Source: Burkholderia sp. WP9
GTDB taxonomy: Bacteria > Pseudomonadota > Gammaproteobacteria > Burkholderiales > Burkholderiaceae
NCBI RefSeq assembly: GCF_900104795.1
Contig: NZ_FNTG01000002.1
Coordinates: 3,038,001-3,102,000, forward strand
Direction of reading: 5' to 3'
DNA: 64,000 nt
Each line of letters begins with the position of its first letter. Positions within the stretch are counted from its first letter, which is position 1. The notes below the pieces were generated by a model. It did not search any database. It had not been told where the DNA came from and was given only the letters and a program-made list of their open reading frames with translations. Made by a program: the position numbers and the translations under genes. Shown here in pieces: positions 1-9,262 of the stretch.

Positions 1-143
1 AGCTCACGCAACGCGGGCCGGCGCAGCGGATGAAAGTCCGGCGTTTCGGACGCGCGCAGCCCGAGTTCGAGCGAGCGGGCGTGCGCCTGCGCGATGACAT
101 CAGGCCGACCCACGGCGGGCGGCGTGGCAGAACGTTGGGTCAA
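1..143 (-). CDS. AcoR-like sigma-54-dependent regulator, N-terminal fragment
   Basis: The minus strand stays open from a TTG at 143 to the left edge, giving 47 codons. The translation contains IAQAHARSLELGLR, then PDFHPL and a run typical of the extreme N-terminus of AcoR-type activators (acetoin regulator family: GAF, sigma-54 AAA+, Fis HTH). A GGAGA stands 6-7 bases before the TTG, and no in-frame ATG lies upstream, which is why this start was chosen. The AAA+ and DNA-binding parts would lie outside the window, so the family call rests on this short segment only. The family activates sigma-54 promoters. No target or ligand can be named here. Confidence 0.6.
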   Translation of the reverse strand, partial: MTQRSATPPAVGRPDVIAQAHARSLELGLRASETPDFHPLRRPALRE

Positions 144-148
144 GGCAT

Positions 149-544
149 GTCTCCGGTGAAACGGACACGGCGGGTACGTTGCCCTCCGCTCGATGCCGCA
201 GCGCAACATCTGCGCAGACGGTCGAACACCGATCTTACAGGACGAAACGCGCAGCGCGCGGCAGGGAAAAAACGGAGGCGGCGCACACGTCTCGCCTCAA
301 AAAAACGCGGAGGGCACCAAAATCAGGCAAACCAAAAGGAAAACTTGCGCCGCGCCCGAACTCGTCTAAAGTGAATCAAATCACCTCCGCGGGCCGCGAA
401 CTACAGCGTCGCAGCCGCGAGGTGACGAGCCCGCGTCGTCAGCATTGGACAAGGAGGTTGGCGCTAGAGACGCGACCAGTTGCAACCGGCGTGCGCATTA
501 CCCGGCTAGACCATGCGCAGCACCTACCTTCCAGGTGAACTCCC
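149..544. other. Intergenic region between divergent genes, no gene seen
   Basis: About 400 bases separate the leftward AcoR-like gene from DUF1488. Two overlapping plus-strand frames are open here, but both give very Arg/Lys-rich, low-complexity translations without a ribosome binding site. They look like chance frames in GC-rich DNA. Short A-rich runs near 267-345 may belong to promoters for either side. I could not place a -24/-12 or -35/-10 site with confidence. Confidence 0.4.
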
Positions 545-835
545 ATGCAGATCCTTTTCCCGAAAGAAACTCCTGAATATTCAGGTCGCGAACTCACCTT
601 GGCTTTCCCCGCGATGGTCGATGGGCAGAGGGTGGAATGCATGATCACGGCTGAGGCACTGGAAGACCACTTCGGCGCCGCCTCGCCGCGCCTGGAAGAC
701 ATGGTCGGCGCATTCGACACGCATCGCGCCCGGATCGAAGCCGCCACGCGGCGTTTGCTCTCGGAAACGAGGGCGCAATGTCTCGTGCTCAGAAGCGGCT
801 ATGTGCGCTTCTACGAGGCCAACTGGCGCAATTGA
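545..835 (+). CDS. DUF1488 family protein
   Basis: A 96-residue protein with the hallmarks of DUF1488: an opening MQILFP, the central block RVECMITAEALEDHFGA, a helix with AFDTHRARIEAATRRLL, and a final LRSGYVRF. The family is small, cytoplasmic and of unknown function, and is common in Burkholderiaceae. AGGTGA stands about 8 bases before the ATG. It stands alone: cytochrome b561 downstream converges on it, with about 215 bases between them in which I see no gene. It is full length for the family. Confidence 0.8.
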   Translation: MQILFPKETPEYSGRELTLAFPAMVDGQRVECMITAEALEDHFGAASPRLEDMVGAFDTHRARIEAATRRLLSETRAQCLVLRSGYVRFYEANWRN

Positions 836-1050
836 TCGAGCGCGTTTCCGGCTGACGTTAGGGCCAACGCCGGAAGCAGATCGAAAGCCGCGCAAGAATC
901 AGAAGGTGTGGAAACCCGCGCGGCATTAATCGATCATTCGAAATTGCCTGCACGCCATGCGTGCCGCCGGTATCGGCACGAAACTCGCAAAGCACGAAAC
1001 ACGCAAAGCTCAGAACGCGCCCACGTTGTAGCGCGAGTGGCTGAGTGCGC

Positions 1051-1581
1051 TCAAACCATTCGCCGCAGCGTGCGATCCTTGAACACCACGTGATGCCCGA
1101 GCGCCGCCAATGTGTGCAGGCCGATCACCCAATAAAATGCGTTGCCGAGCCATTCATGCGCGGCCTTGAGCAATGGCCGCGCGACAGGATCGGCGCCGAC
1201 CAGCGTGTAATTGATATTGAGCCACGCGAGCGTGACAGGATGTCCGCCGGTGTTGATCATCAGAATGCCGAGCAACGGCTGCGCGAAGAAAAAAACGTAT
1301 AGCGCGAGATGCGTGGCGCGCGCGAGGAATGCGAGCACGCGGTTGCTATCCACTTCGGCGGGCGCGCCGGCCCACAAGCGCCACAGCAAACGCAGAGCGG
1401 CGAGCCCCAGCACGAGCGTGCCGCACCAGAAATGCACGCTACTCCAGAACGCGCGACTGTCGCTGCCCTTGGGTCCGCGAATCTCGATTGCCAGGTAGGC
1501 CAGCGCGATCAGCAGAAACATAACCCAGTGGAAGAAAATGGCGGGCGGCGTGTAGCGCTCCGAGGTGCGGCTGTAAGACAT
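1051..1581 (-). CDS. Cytochrome b561
   Basis: A 176-residue inner-membrane dihaem cytochrome of the b561 family. It has about four hydrophobic helices. Candidate haem-ligand histidines are H18 (IFFHWV), H50 (SSVHFW), H142 (AHEWLG), H156 (GLHTLA) and H163/H164. Proteins of this family pass electrons between the quinone pool and other carriers; YodB/CybB-like members can act as superoxide:ubiquinone oxidoreductases. The length is normal and the start MSYSRTSERY is typical. It lies alone between DUF1488 and the NCS2 permease, whose stop is about 125 bases upstream of its start. The exact electron donor is not deducible. Confidence 0.88.
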   Translation of the reverse strand: MSYSRTSERYTPPAIFFHWVMFLLIALAYLAIEIRGPKGSDSRAFWSSVHFWCGTLVLGLAALRLLWRLWAGAPAEVDSNRVLAFLARATHLALYVFFFAQPLLGILMINTGGHPVTLAWLNINYTLVGADPVARPLLKAAHEWLGNAFYWVIGLHTLAALGHHVVFKDRTLRRMV

Positions 1582-1705
1582 GAAGGGGGCTCCCGAGACC
1601 TGGTCGATCGTTTTTATGAATCATCAGATGATAAACGGTGCCTGACCGGAATGGCACCATCAATAAAATCGTGATCGATCCAGGCGAGAGCGTGCGGCGC
1701 GGAGC

Positions 1706-3007
1706 TTACTCGCTGCCGAGATAGAAATAGCGGAACAGGAAAATGGCCGCGATGATCCAAACCACCAGCTTCACCTTGCGCGCCTGGCCGGTGAGCAGTT
1801 TCAGGCCCGCATACGAGATGAAGCCGAACGCGACGCCATTGGCAATCGAATAGGTGAACGGCATCAGAAGCGCGGTGAGCGCGGCCGGCACCACCTCGGT
1901 GGCGTCGTCCCACGGCAGGTCGAGCATTTCGCGCAGCATCAGGCACGACACGTAGAGCAGCGCCGGCGCCGTCGCGTAGCCTGGCACCACGCCCGCCAGC
2001 GGCGCGAAAAAGAGCGCTGCAAGGAACAGCACGGCCACGGTGATGGCGGTCACGCCCGTGCGTCCGCCTGCCTGCACACCCGAAGCGCTTTCGATGTACG
2101 CGGTGGTCGACGAGGTGCCCAACATCGAGCCTGCCAGAATCGCCGTGCTGTCGGCGAGCAGCGCGCGGTTGAGCCGGTGCATCTTGCCTTCCACCAGCAA
2201 CCCGGCGCGATTGGCGACGCCCATCAGCGTGCCGGTCGCGTCGAACAATTCGACGAGGAAAAACACGAGGATCACGTTCAGCACGCCGCCCGACAGCGCG
2301 CCGCGAATGTCGAGTTGAAACAGTGTCGGCGCGATGGACGGCGGCGCCGAGACGATGCCGTGAAACTGGTTGCCGCCGAAGAAAAAGCTGAGCACCGTCA
2401 CGCCGACAATGCCGATCAGGATCGCGCCGCGCACCCGCAGGTGGTCCAGCGTGACGATCGCGAAGAAGCCGATCACGGCGAGAATCACGTGCGGATTGTG
2501 CAGGTCGCCGAGCGTCACGAGCGTGGCCGGATTGCCGACCACCACGCCGGCCGACTTCAATGAAATGATCGCGAGAAAGAGGCCGATACCGCCGGTAATG
2601 GCAATGCGTATCGAATGCGGAATGCCGTTGACGATCACTTCGCGCACGCGGAACAGCGTGACGATCATGAACAGGCAGCCGGAGATGAACACCGCGCCGA
2701 GCGCGGCCTGCCAGGTGAAGCCCATTCCCTTGACGACGGTGTACGCGAAGTACGCGTTCAGGCCCATGCCCGGCGCGAGCGCGATCGGATAGTTCGCGTA
2801 CAGACCCATGATCAGCGAGGCGAGCGCCGCCACGATGCAGGTCGCGACGAACACCGAGTCCTTCGGCATGCCGGCGTCGCCGAGAATCGCCGGATTCACG
2901 AAGATGATGTAGGCCATCGTGAGGAAGGTGGTCAGCCCAGCGAGCACTTCGGTGCGCAGGTTGGTGCCGGCGGCTTCGAAGCCGAAGTAGCGTTTTATGG
3001 AGTCCAT
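1706..3007 (-). CDS. NCS2 family purine permease (AzgA-like)
   Basis: A 433-residue polytopic membrane protein matching the AzgA/GhxP branch of NCS2 transporters, which import adenine, guanine or hypoxanthine with protons. It opens with the family signature (RYFGFEAAGTNLRTEVLAG, then FLTMAYIIFVNP) and has the conserved FFLVELFDATGTLMGV and GTSSTTAYIESASGV blocks in the second half. Roughly 12-14 membrane segments are visible. Length is normal. It is monocistronic by spacing (139 bases to the DUF188 gene). I looked for a purine riboswitch upstream and saw no convincing fold. Substrate preference within purines is not deducible. Confidence 0.9.
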   Translation of the reverse strand: MDSIKRYFGFEAAGTNLRTEVLAGLTTFLTMAYIIFVNPAILGDAGMPKDSVFVATCIVAALASLIMGLYANYPIALAPGMGLNAYFAYTVVKGMGFTWQAALGAVFISGCLFMIVTLFRVREVIVNGIPHSIRIAITGGIGLFLAIISLKSAGVVVGNPATLVTLGDLHNPHVILAVIGFFAIVTLDHLRVRGAILIGIVGVTVLSFFFGGNQFHGIVSAPPSIAPTLFQLDIRGALSGGVLNVILVFFLVELFDATGTLMGVANRAGLLVEGKMHRLNRALLADSTAILAGSMLGTSSTTAYIESASGVQAGGRTGVTAITVAVLFLAALFFAPLAGVVPGYATAPALLYVSCLMLREMLDLPWDDATEVVPAALTALLMPFTYSIANGVAFGFISYAGLKLLTGQARKVKLVVWIIAAIFLFRYFYLGSE

Positions 3008-3148
3008 GAGGCGGGTCTCTCGTCGTTCAGAAAGCTTTTTTGTGGTTGGAGCGGTGCTTGCGCGGCGTCGCCGCCGGCGTTACGGGCGGATTGTAGTCAG
3101 GATTGGCGGCGGCGTGCCGCTTCGTGTGGGCGAGCCGCCGCGTAAAGC

Positions 3149-3646
3149 TCATGCGATGGGCGGTTCGCCGGGAGACTGTGGCGCCGGCGCATCAGACTGC
3201 GGCCGTTGCCGTGCCAGCCAGCGGTCCAGCTCACCCGCGAAGCTTTTGCTGTCGCGCGCGCTGAAGGCGGCCGGGCCGCCGGTATCGACGCCGCTGCTGC
3301 GCAACTGGTCGAGCATGGAGCGCATGCGCAGCCGTTCTTCGATCGTACCGGGCGTGTACCAGTTGCCGCGCGGATCGAGCGCCTGAGCGTTCTTGGCCAG
3401 CACGGCGGCGGCGAGCGGGATGTCGGCGGTGATCACGAGGTCGCCCGCGGCGACTCGTTCGGCGATCAGATCGTCGGCGGCGTCGAAACCGGCCGGCACC
3501 TGGATTGCGCGGATCAGCGGCGAGGGCGGCACGCGCAGAAACGAATTGGCGACCAGCGTCAGCGTCATGCCGGTGCGGCGCGCGGCACGGTAGAGCATGT
3601 CCTTGATCACGACCGGACAGGCGTCGGCGTCAACCCAGATTGGCAT
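3149..3646 (-). CDS. YaiI/YqxD (DUF188) family protein
   Basis: A 165-residue protein starting [18 protein letters not shown], the diagnostic N-terminus of the DUF188 family (E. coli YaiI). Further family blocks are [15 protein letters not shown] and the ending [14 protein letters not shown]. The fold is thought to be PIN/NYN-like with acidic residues (D6, D8) suited to metal binding, but the biological role is unknown. It is full length with a short Pro-rich tail. An octanucleotide tandem array lies about 100 bases upstream of its start. Confidence 0.9.
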   Translation of the reverse strand: MPIWVDADACPVVIKDMLYRAARRTGMTLTLVANSFLRVPPSPLIRAIQVPAGFDAADDLIAERVAAGDLVITADIPLAAAVLAKNAQALDPRGNWYTPGTIEERLRMRSMLDQLRSSGVDTGGPAAFSARDSKSFAGELDRWLARQRPQSDAPAPQSPGEPPIA

Positions 3647-3745
3647 GGTTCGGATTCCGGCAGCGGGGTTGTCGAAGGGGCGAGATGATACCTTGCCAGC
3701 GCAAAGGGCGGCGCGGCAAGTGAATTTGCGAGGCGGGTGAAGGGG

Positions 3746-3809
3746 GCGAGGCGGCGAGGCGGCGAGGCGCTAAAGCGCTAAGGCGTTGAAACGGTAAAGC
3801 GGTAAAGCA
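3746..3809. repeat. Degenerate 8-bp tandem repeat array, eight units
   Basis: Eight consecutive octamers can be read: GCGAGGCG three times, CTAAAGCG, CTAAGGCG, TTGAAACG, GTAAAGCG and GTAAAGCA. The first three are exact; the rest drift but keep an xxxAAxCG/xxxAGGCG core. A related GCGAGGCGG also occurs a little upstream near 3728. The array sits between the divergence side of the DUF188 gene (start 3646) and the end of the DUF4148 gene (3909), so it is in the upstream region of the former. Confidence 0.75.
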
Positions 3810-3908
3810 CCGCAGAACGCAGCAAATCGGAACGGCATGCGGAGCCAACCTCGCCCACGACCATTGCAGTCGCAGGCGGCGCCGCATGCCGCGCGGTGTG
3901 GCTCGCGC

Positions 3909-4169
3909 TTACTGTGTCATCGTCGCGCCGGATTGCTGCGCCCGCCGCGCCGCGACGATGCTGCCCGCGCGCTGAGCATTCTGCGGATAGTCGATCCAGT
4001 CGAGCGGATCGTAGCCGGCGGCACGCCAGTCGGCCAGATCGGCCCGCACTTCGGCGCGCGTTTTCGGCGCCGACGGGTCGTAAGGCCGCGCCGAAGTCTG
4101 CGCAAACGCGGTGCTCATGCTCACGGCGGCCAACAGCGCGCCGAGTCCAACAGTAGAAACGATTTTCAT
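3909..4169 (-). CDS. DUF4148 domain exported small protein
   Basis: An 86-residue protein with a Sec signal peptide (MKIVSTVGLGALLAAVSMSTAFAQ, cleavage near residue 23). The DUF4148 core follows: KTRAEVRADLADWRAAGYDP and a short tail. Such proteins are abundant, periplasmic and of unknown function in Burkholderiaceae. AGGAG lies 8 bases before the ATG. It stands alone, with about 130 bases to the slipin gene. Confidence 0.88.
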   Translation of the reverse strand: MKIVSTVGLGALLAAVSMSTAFAQTSARPYDPSAPKTRAEVRADLADWRAAGYDPLDWIDYPQNAQRAGSIVAARRAQQSGATMTQ

Positions 4170-4298
4170 GACGAGCTCCTATGGAGCGGTTAAAAACGAC
4201 CTCGAGATTCTAGTTTTCACAGGCATTTCGAGTAAGGCGATTGAAGGCAATGCACCATTTCACCCAGTGAACCAAACCCAACTGGGCAAACCTGAGGT

Positions 4299-5072
4299 TC
4301 AGGGCGCCGAAGGCTTGCCAAAGCGGTCCAGCACGGCGCTCAGCAGATCGATCGGCAGCGGGAAAACGATCGTCGAATTCTTGTCGGCGGCAATCGTCGT
4401 CAGGGTTTGCAGGTAGCGCAACTGCATGGCCTGGGGCTGGCGCGACAGCGTTTGCGCCGCTTCCAGCAGGTGCTGCGAGGCCTGCAATTCGCCTTCCGCG
4501 TGAATCACCTTGGCGCGCCGCTCGCGCTCGGCTTCGGCCTGGCGGGCAATCGCACGGATCATCGTTTCGTTGATATCCACATGCTTGATTTCCACGATCG
4601 ATACCTTGATGCCCCACGCGTCGGTCTGAGCGTCGAGCACTTTCTGGATATCGGCGTTCAACTGCTCGCGATCGGCCAGCAGTTCGTCGAGTTCGTGTTT
4701 GCCGAGCACCGCGCGCAAAGTGGTCTGCGATAACTGGCTGGTCGCCTCGAAGTAGCGCGCCACCTGAATCACCGCTTTCTCCGGATCGACCACGCGGAAA
4801 TACACCACCGCGTTGACCTTCACCGAGACGTTGTCGCGCGTAATCACGTCCTGCGGCGGCACGTCGAACACAACGGTGCGCAGATCCATGCGCACGACCT
4901 GCTGCACGATCGGAATGATCAGCACGAGCCCCGGCCCCTTGACCTTCCAGAAGCGCCCGAGCATGAACACGACGCCGCGTTCATATTCCCGAAAAATCCG
5001 TATCGACGAAGCAATCAGCGCGGCCACCAGCAGAATCAGAATGCTGCTGAAGCCGAATGTAAAACCGATCAT
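4299..5072 (-). CDS. Slipin (stomatin/prohibitin, SPFH family)
   Basis: A 257-residue protein with an N-terminal membrane segment (about residues 8-26). An SPFH/Band-7 domain follows, with the strongly conserved [27 protein letters not shown] and the helical stretch [20 protein letters not shown]. Slipins oligomerise on the inner membrane and work with NfeD-type proteases in membrane quality control. Its ATG overlaps the NfeD stop codon (ATGA at 5069-5072), showing translational coupling. Length is normal. Confidence 0.92.
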   Translation of the reverse strand: MIGFTFGFSSILILLVAALIASSIRIFREYERGVVFMLGRFWKVKGPGLVLIIPIVQQVVRMDLRTVVFDVPPQDVITRDNVSVKVNAVVYFRVVDPEKAVIQVARYFEATSQLSQTTLRAVLGKHELDELLADREQLNADIQKVLDAQTDAWGIKVSIVEIKHVDINETMIRAIARQAEAERERRAKVIHAEGELQASQHLLEAAQTLSRQPQAMQLRYLQTLTTIAADKNSTIVFPLPIDLLSAVLDRFGKPSAP

Positions 5073-6637
5073 GAAATTTCTCCTTGTTGTCGTACTTCCG
5101 TGGGCACCACGGTCAACGTCAGGCCGCGCCGCGCGGTGACGCGCACCGCGTGCCCTGCCGCAACCGGGGCCATGCTGGACACCCGCCAGCGTTCCCCATG
5201 CACGCGCGCCCAGCCGGCCAGCGCGCCACCGGCCGCGGGGTCCGCAGCGGCGGTCTCAGGCAGCAGGCCGCCGTCGAGCACCACGCCGACACTGCCGATC
5301 AGCGCTTCCGAGCCCGTCACCACCGGCCGGCGCCGCGCGCGCAGCGCGAGTCTCGACACGCCCAGCACGAACAGCACGCTGAAGACGACCACGGCGGCGA
5401 TCATCGGCAGCGGGATGCCGTAGCCGGGCACGTCGGTGTCGATCAGCATCAGCGCGCCGATCACGAACGCGACCACGCCGCCGAAGCCGAGCGAGCCGAA
5501 AGTGGGTAGAAACGCCTCGCCGATCAGGAAAGCTATGCCGAGAAAGATCAGACCGAGGCCGACGTAGTTGATCGGCATCATCTGCATGGCGAAGAGGCCG
5601 AGCAGCAGGCTGATTGCGCCGACCACGCCGGGCAGCAGGAAGCCCGGATTGGCGAACTCGAAGAACAGGCCGTACATGCCGATCATGAGCAGAATCAGCG
5701 CGACGTTGGGATCGGTGATCACGGCGAGGAAATGGCTGCGCCAGTCGGCTTCGAGCGTGACGACCGGCGCGCCGGCCGTGCCGAGCGTGACATTGCCGGC
5801 GCTCGTGACGATCGTGCGGCCGTCCACCTGGCGCAGCAGGTCGGGTACGTCGCGCGCATTCAGATCGACGACGTGCTGCGCGAGCGCGTCCGCCGCCGAC
5901 AGGCTCACGGCTTCGCGCACCGCGCGCTCGGCCCAGTCGGCGTTGCGCCCGCGCATTTGCGCGAGGCCGCGGATATAGGCGGCGGCGTCGTGAACCTGCT
6001 TGCGCATCTCGGTCGATTGGGTGTCGAGCGGCAAGGCGCTGGCCGAACGGGTGGGCGCCGAAGCCGAGGGTTGGGACGACCCGCCGGCACCGCCGCCGAC
6101 GCCGGGCAAACCCGGCGCTCCACCGCCCGCCGGCGGCTCGGCGCCGCCGATGCCCATCTGGATCGGCGTCGCCGCGCCGAGATTGGTGCCCGGCGCCATC
6201 GCCGCGATATGGCTCGCATAGACGATGTAAGTGCCGGCGCTCGCCGCACGCGCGCCGCTCGGCGCGATGAAGGTGGCGACCGGCACCGGCGAGGCGAGGA
6301 TCGCCTTGATGATCTGCCGCATCGACGTATCGAGGCCGCCCGGCGTATCGAGTTGCAGCACGGCGAGTTGCGCGTGCTCGTCGGCGGCGCGCTGCAGGCT
6401 GCGCACGATAAAGTCGGCACTCGCAGGACTGATCGCCCCGTCGACCGGAATGACCACCACGCCGTTGGGCGCGACGGCGGCGCGAAGCGGCACATTCGAT
6501 TCGCACGACGCGAACCCGATCGCCAATAGCATGCCGAGCACGGTCATGCCGCGCACCAACCGGCCCACGATATCGCCACGGATAAGCGAGAAGCGCGAGC
6601 CAGACTGCCGGAACGGGAGACGCGGATACGTGCTCAT
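5069..6637 (-). CDS. NfeD family membrane serine protease
   Basis: The long form of NfeD (522 residues from the chosen ATG). It has a hydrophobic N-terminal segment, a ClpP-like protease domain with [14 protein letters not shown] and the nucleophile region [16 protein letters not shown], then a Gly/Pro-rich insert, several membrane helices, and a C-terminal OB-fold region. The family partner is the slipin encoded next, and the two genes overlap by ATGA. The frame is also open upstream to 6697, but 6637 (MSTYPRLPF) is as good a start; a still shorter start just before [12 protein letters not shown] is possible. A Ser-Lys dyad is known for this family; I see the Ser and a plausible Lys downstream (EMRKQVHD). 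Confidence 0.88.
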   Translation of the reverse strand: MSTYPRLPFRQSGSRFSLIRGDIVGRLVRGMTVLGMLLAIGFASCESNVPLRAAVAPNGVVVIPVDGAISPASADFIVRSLQRAADEHAQLAVLQLDTPGGLDTSMRQIIKAILASPVPVATFIAPSGARAASAGTYIVYASHIAAMAPGTNLGAATPIQMGIGGAEPPAGGGAPGLPGVGGGAGGSSQPSASAPTRSASALPLDTQSTEMRKQVHDAAAYIRGLAQMRGRNADWAERAVREAVSLSAADALAQHVVDLNARDVPDLLRQVDGRTIVTSAGNVTLGTAGAPVVTLEADWRSHFLAVITDPNVALILLMIGMYGLFFEFANPGFLLPGVVGAISLLLGLFAMQMMPINYVGLGLIFLGIAFLIGEAFLPTFGSLGFGGVVAFVIGALMLIDTDVPGYGIPLPMIAAVVVFSVLFVLGVSRLALRARRRPVVTGSEALIGSVGVVLDGGLLPETAAADPAAGGALAGWARVHGERWRVSSMAPVAAGHAVRVTARRGLTLTVVPTEVRQQGEIS

Positions 6638-6721
6638 CGCTGACGGCTGCCGCGCCCGGTCGAAGCGTATCGACTGGCGCGGGCCGATACCCCACAAGAA
6701 GGCTGGCCTGCTCCTTACAGC

Positions 6722-7759
6722 TTAGTCCGATTCCGCCCGGTGCGTGAAATCCGCCCGCGCCGGCCGGTAATCGGTCGGCCGCATGCCGGTCCATTTGCGG
6801 AACGCGCGATGAAACGCGCTCGGTTCGGCAAAGCCCACCGAGGTAGCAATGTCGGCGATGGTGCGGTTGGTGTCCTGCAACTCGCCGATAGCGATGTCGC
6901 GCCGCAGGTCGTCCTTGATCGACTGGTACGTGTAGCCTTCCTGTTTCAAACGCCGCCGCATGGTGGCCTCGGCCACATGCAGCCGTTCGGCCATCTGATC
7001 GGCGGCAGGCCAGCCGGCCATCGGCATGGCGCGCAGCATCCTGCGCACGCGCGCCGCGAGCGAGCCGGGATTGCGATATTTGACGATGAAGCTGCCCGGC
7101 GCATCGCGCAGGAAAGGCTTGACCGACTTGGTGGTCTGGATCACGGGGAGTTCCAGAAACACGGGTGCGAGATCGACGTACGACTCGGCCTGGTCGAAGC
7201 ACATGTGATCGCAGAACATCAGGCGGTATTCGTGCGCGGCGGGCGGCTCGGCGCAGCGAAAGCGCGCTTCGAGCAACGGAATGCGCCGCCCGACCAGCCA
7301 GCACAGCAGGCCGTACACGAGGATAAAGTAGGTCGCATAGGCGAACATGCCCGGCGCTCGCGCAGCGGGGTTCTCCACGAAGCGCAGCCTCACGCGCTGC
7401 GCGTCTGTTTCAATCTGCGTGCCGAGATCGTCCAGCACCAGCCGCATGAAGCCGACCGCGCGCGCCAGCGCCTGCGCGCCGTTGCGCGCGGTCAGCGCGG
7501 TTTGCGTCATGGCGATGAAGCTGCCGCTTTTCATGCGATGCGAATCCTGGCCGAAGAACTCGTCGTCCAGCGCGCGGGCAATCGCGGCCCACAGCGCGCC
7601 GTACTGCGCCGACGACACGCGGCTTTTCGGCGACGCCAGCATCGGCGCCGCGATGCCGGCGGCTTCGGCAAGCGGCAGCGCGTCGAGGCCGCGCGAGCGC
7701 GCCAGCGCGAGGGTTTCCTCGACCATGCTGACGGAAATCGTGCCTTTATCGTATTTCAT
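6722..7759 (-). CDS. AraC-family regulator, probable controller of the valine operon
   Basis: A 345-residue regulator: an N-terminal arabinose-binding-like (PF12625 type) ligand region over about residues 15-200, then a C-terminal double HTH (about 240-340) ending AFHRAFRKWTGMRPTDYR. The frame also opens 22 codons earlier at 7825, but MKYDKGTISVSMVEETL is the typical family start. It is transcribed away from the acyl-CoA dehydrogenase gene, across a 250-base gap that holds two matching 14-bp sites. Regulation of the valine operon is inferred from this arrangement and from the AraC-type MmsR known next to mmsAB in Pseudomonas. Confidence 0.88.
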   Translation of the reverse strand: MKYDKGTISVSMVEETLALARSRGLDALPLAEAAGIAAPMLASPKSRVSSAQYGALWAAIARALDDEFFGQDSHRMKSGSFIAMTQTALTARNGAQALARAVGFMRLVLDDLGTQIETDAQRVRLRFVENPAARAPGMFAYATYFILVYGLLCWLVGRRIPLLEARFRCAEPPAAHEYRLMFCDHMCFDQAESYVDLAPVFLELPVIQTTKSVKPFLRDAPGSFIVKYRNPGSLAARVRRMLRAMPMAGWPAADQMAERLHVAEATMRRRLKQEGYTYQSIKDDLRRDIAIGELQDTNRTIADIATSVGFAEPSAFHRAFRKWTGMRPTDYRPARADFTHRAESD

Positions 7760-7785
7760 GCGTGTCCGGCTGATTGGGGCGATCT

Positions 7786-7884
7786 GGCAAAAGCGCTCAA
7801 CATTTTGCTTCTGACGCTTCGCCAAGTCCTTGAAATTGCGGGTGGAGTCAGCTTCCCATCGTACCAGTATGGCAAATGCGCTCA
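7786..7884. promoter_or_regulatory. Pair of direct repeats between araC-type gene and valine operon
   Basis: GGCAAAAGCGCTCA at 7786-7799 and GGCAAATGCGCTCA at 7871-7884 agree at 13 of 14 positions and have the same orientation. Their spacing is exactly 85 bases, about eight turns of DNA. They lie in the divergent promoter region. AraC-type proteins bind direct repeats, so these are candidate operators, possibly bridged by a loop. This is inference from sequence alone. Confidence 0.5.
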
Positions 7885-8009
7885 GTCAGATTGATCGGGC
7901 TGAGCATCGAACCTGCACCGTGGCTTGCCTACACTGGGTCCGAACCGATCGCGCGCAGGCTGCCTTGGGCAACCACCGCGATCAGACGCACAGCACAGGA
8001 TCGAGCGCT

Positions 8010-9143
8010 ATGGACAGCTTCTACACCGACGAACAACGCATGATCCGCGACGCGGCGCGCGACTTTGCCACCGAGCGGCTCGCCCCGTACGCGGGTCAAT
8101 GGGACCGCGACGCGCAACTGCCCGCCGAGGTCGTCACGCAAATGGGCGAACTGGGCTTTCTCGGCATGATCGTGCCGGCGGAGTGGGGCGGCTCCTACAC
8201 CGACTACGTGGCTTACGCGCTCGCGCTCGAAGAGATCGCCGCGGGCTGTGCCGCCTGCGCCACGCTGATGAGCGTGCATAACTCGGTCGGCTGCGGGCCG
8301 ATCCTCAACTTCGGCACGGACGCGCAAAAAGACCGCTATCTGCAGGATCTGGCGGCCGGCCGCCGCATCGGCGCGTTCTGCCTGACCGAGCCGCAGGCAG
8401 GCTCCGAGGCGAACAATCTGCGCACCCGCGCCGTGTTGCGCGACGGCAAGTGGATTCTCAACGGCAGCAAGCAGTTCGTGACCAACGGTTCTCGCGCCGA
8501 CCTCGCGATCGTGTTCGCCGTCACCGATCCCGAGCGCGGCAAGCGTGGTCTGTCGGCCTTCATCGTGCCGACGGATACGCCGGGATTCAACGTCGGCAAG
8601 CCGGAACACAAGCTCGGCATTCGCGCCTCCGACACCTGCCCCATCTCGCTCGACGACTGCGCCGTGCCCGAAGCGAACCTGCTCGGCCAGCCGGGCGAGG
8701 GCTTGCGCATCGCGCTGTCGAATCTTGAAGGCGGCCGCATCGGCATTGCCGCGCAGGCGGTCGGCATCGCCCGGGCCGCGTTCGATGCCGCGCGTCTCTA
8801 TGCAAGCGAACGCATCCAGTTCGGCAAGGCGTTAAAGGAGCATCAGACCATCGCCAACATGCTTGCCGACATGGCCACGCGCCTGAACGCCGCGCGCCTG
8901 CTCGTGCATCACGCGGCGCGGTTGCGCACGGCGGGCAAGCCGTGTTTGTCGGAGGCTTCGCAGGCGAAGCTGTTCGCGTCGGAGCTGGCGGAGGAAATCT
9001 GCTCGAACGCCATCCAGATTCACGGCGGGTACGGTTATCTGGAGGACTATGCGGTGGAGCGGCACTATCGCGATGCGCGCATCACGCAGATTTACGAAGG
9101 GACGAGTGAAGTGCAACGCATGGTGATTGCGCGCCATGTGTAA
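8010..9143 (+). CDS. Acyl-CoA dehydrogenase, isobutyryl-CoA type
   Basis: A 377-residue FAD-dependent acyl-CoA dehydrogenase. The start at 8010 ([17 protein letters not shown]) matches the family; the frame stays open 60 codons further up without family similarity. Motifs: [30 protein letters not shown], and the C-terminal [20 protein letters not shown], with the catalytic Glu expected in IYEGTSE. As the first gene of a cluster holding all later steps of valine breakdown, it most likely oxidises isobutyryl-CoA to methacrylyl-CoA; 2-methylbutyryl-CoA is an alternative substrate. Confidence 0.9.
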   Translation: MDSFYTDEQRMIRDAARDFATERLAPYAGQWDRDAQLPAEVVTQMGELGFLGMIVPAEWGGSYTDYVAYALALEEIAAGCAACATLMSVHNSVGCGPILNFGTDAQKDRYLQDLAAGRRIGAFCLTEPQAGSEANNLRTRAVLRDGKWILNGSKQFVTNGSRADLAIVFAVTDPERGKRGLSAFIVPTDTPGFNVGKPEHKLGIRASDTCPISLDDCAVPEANLLGQPGEGLRIALSNLEGGRIGIAAQAVGIARAAFDAARLYASERIQFGKALKEHQTIANMLADMATRLNAARLLVHHAARLRTAGKPCLSEASQAKLFASELAEEICSNAIQIHGGYGYLEDYAVERHYRDARITQIYEGTSEVQRMVIARHV

Positions 9144-9262
9144 TTGCGGCGCGATGCGGACGAGCTTGCGTTTGAGCGCAAAATAGCTTGCCCGTCGAGG
9201 CAACAAGTAGTGCAGCAGTGGGACAAAAAACGGAGCGCATACCGCGCCATCTGGAGACGACG

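Noticed and set aside
30..538. Two overlapping Arg/Lys-rich plus-strand frames
   Set aside because: Low-complexity translation, no ribosome site, no family; they partly oppose the AcoR-like gene start.
3008..3148. Possible purine riboswitch ahead of the NCS2 permease
   Set aside because: I could not build a three-way junction or find the conserved loop bases.
5256..7304. 682-codon minus-strand frame
   Set aside because: Runs in a second frame through the NfeD and AraC genes; Arg-rich shadow typical of GC-rich DNA.
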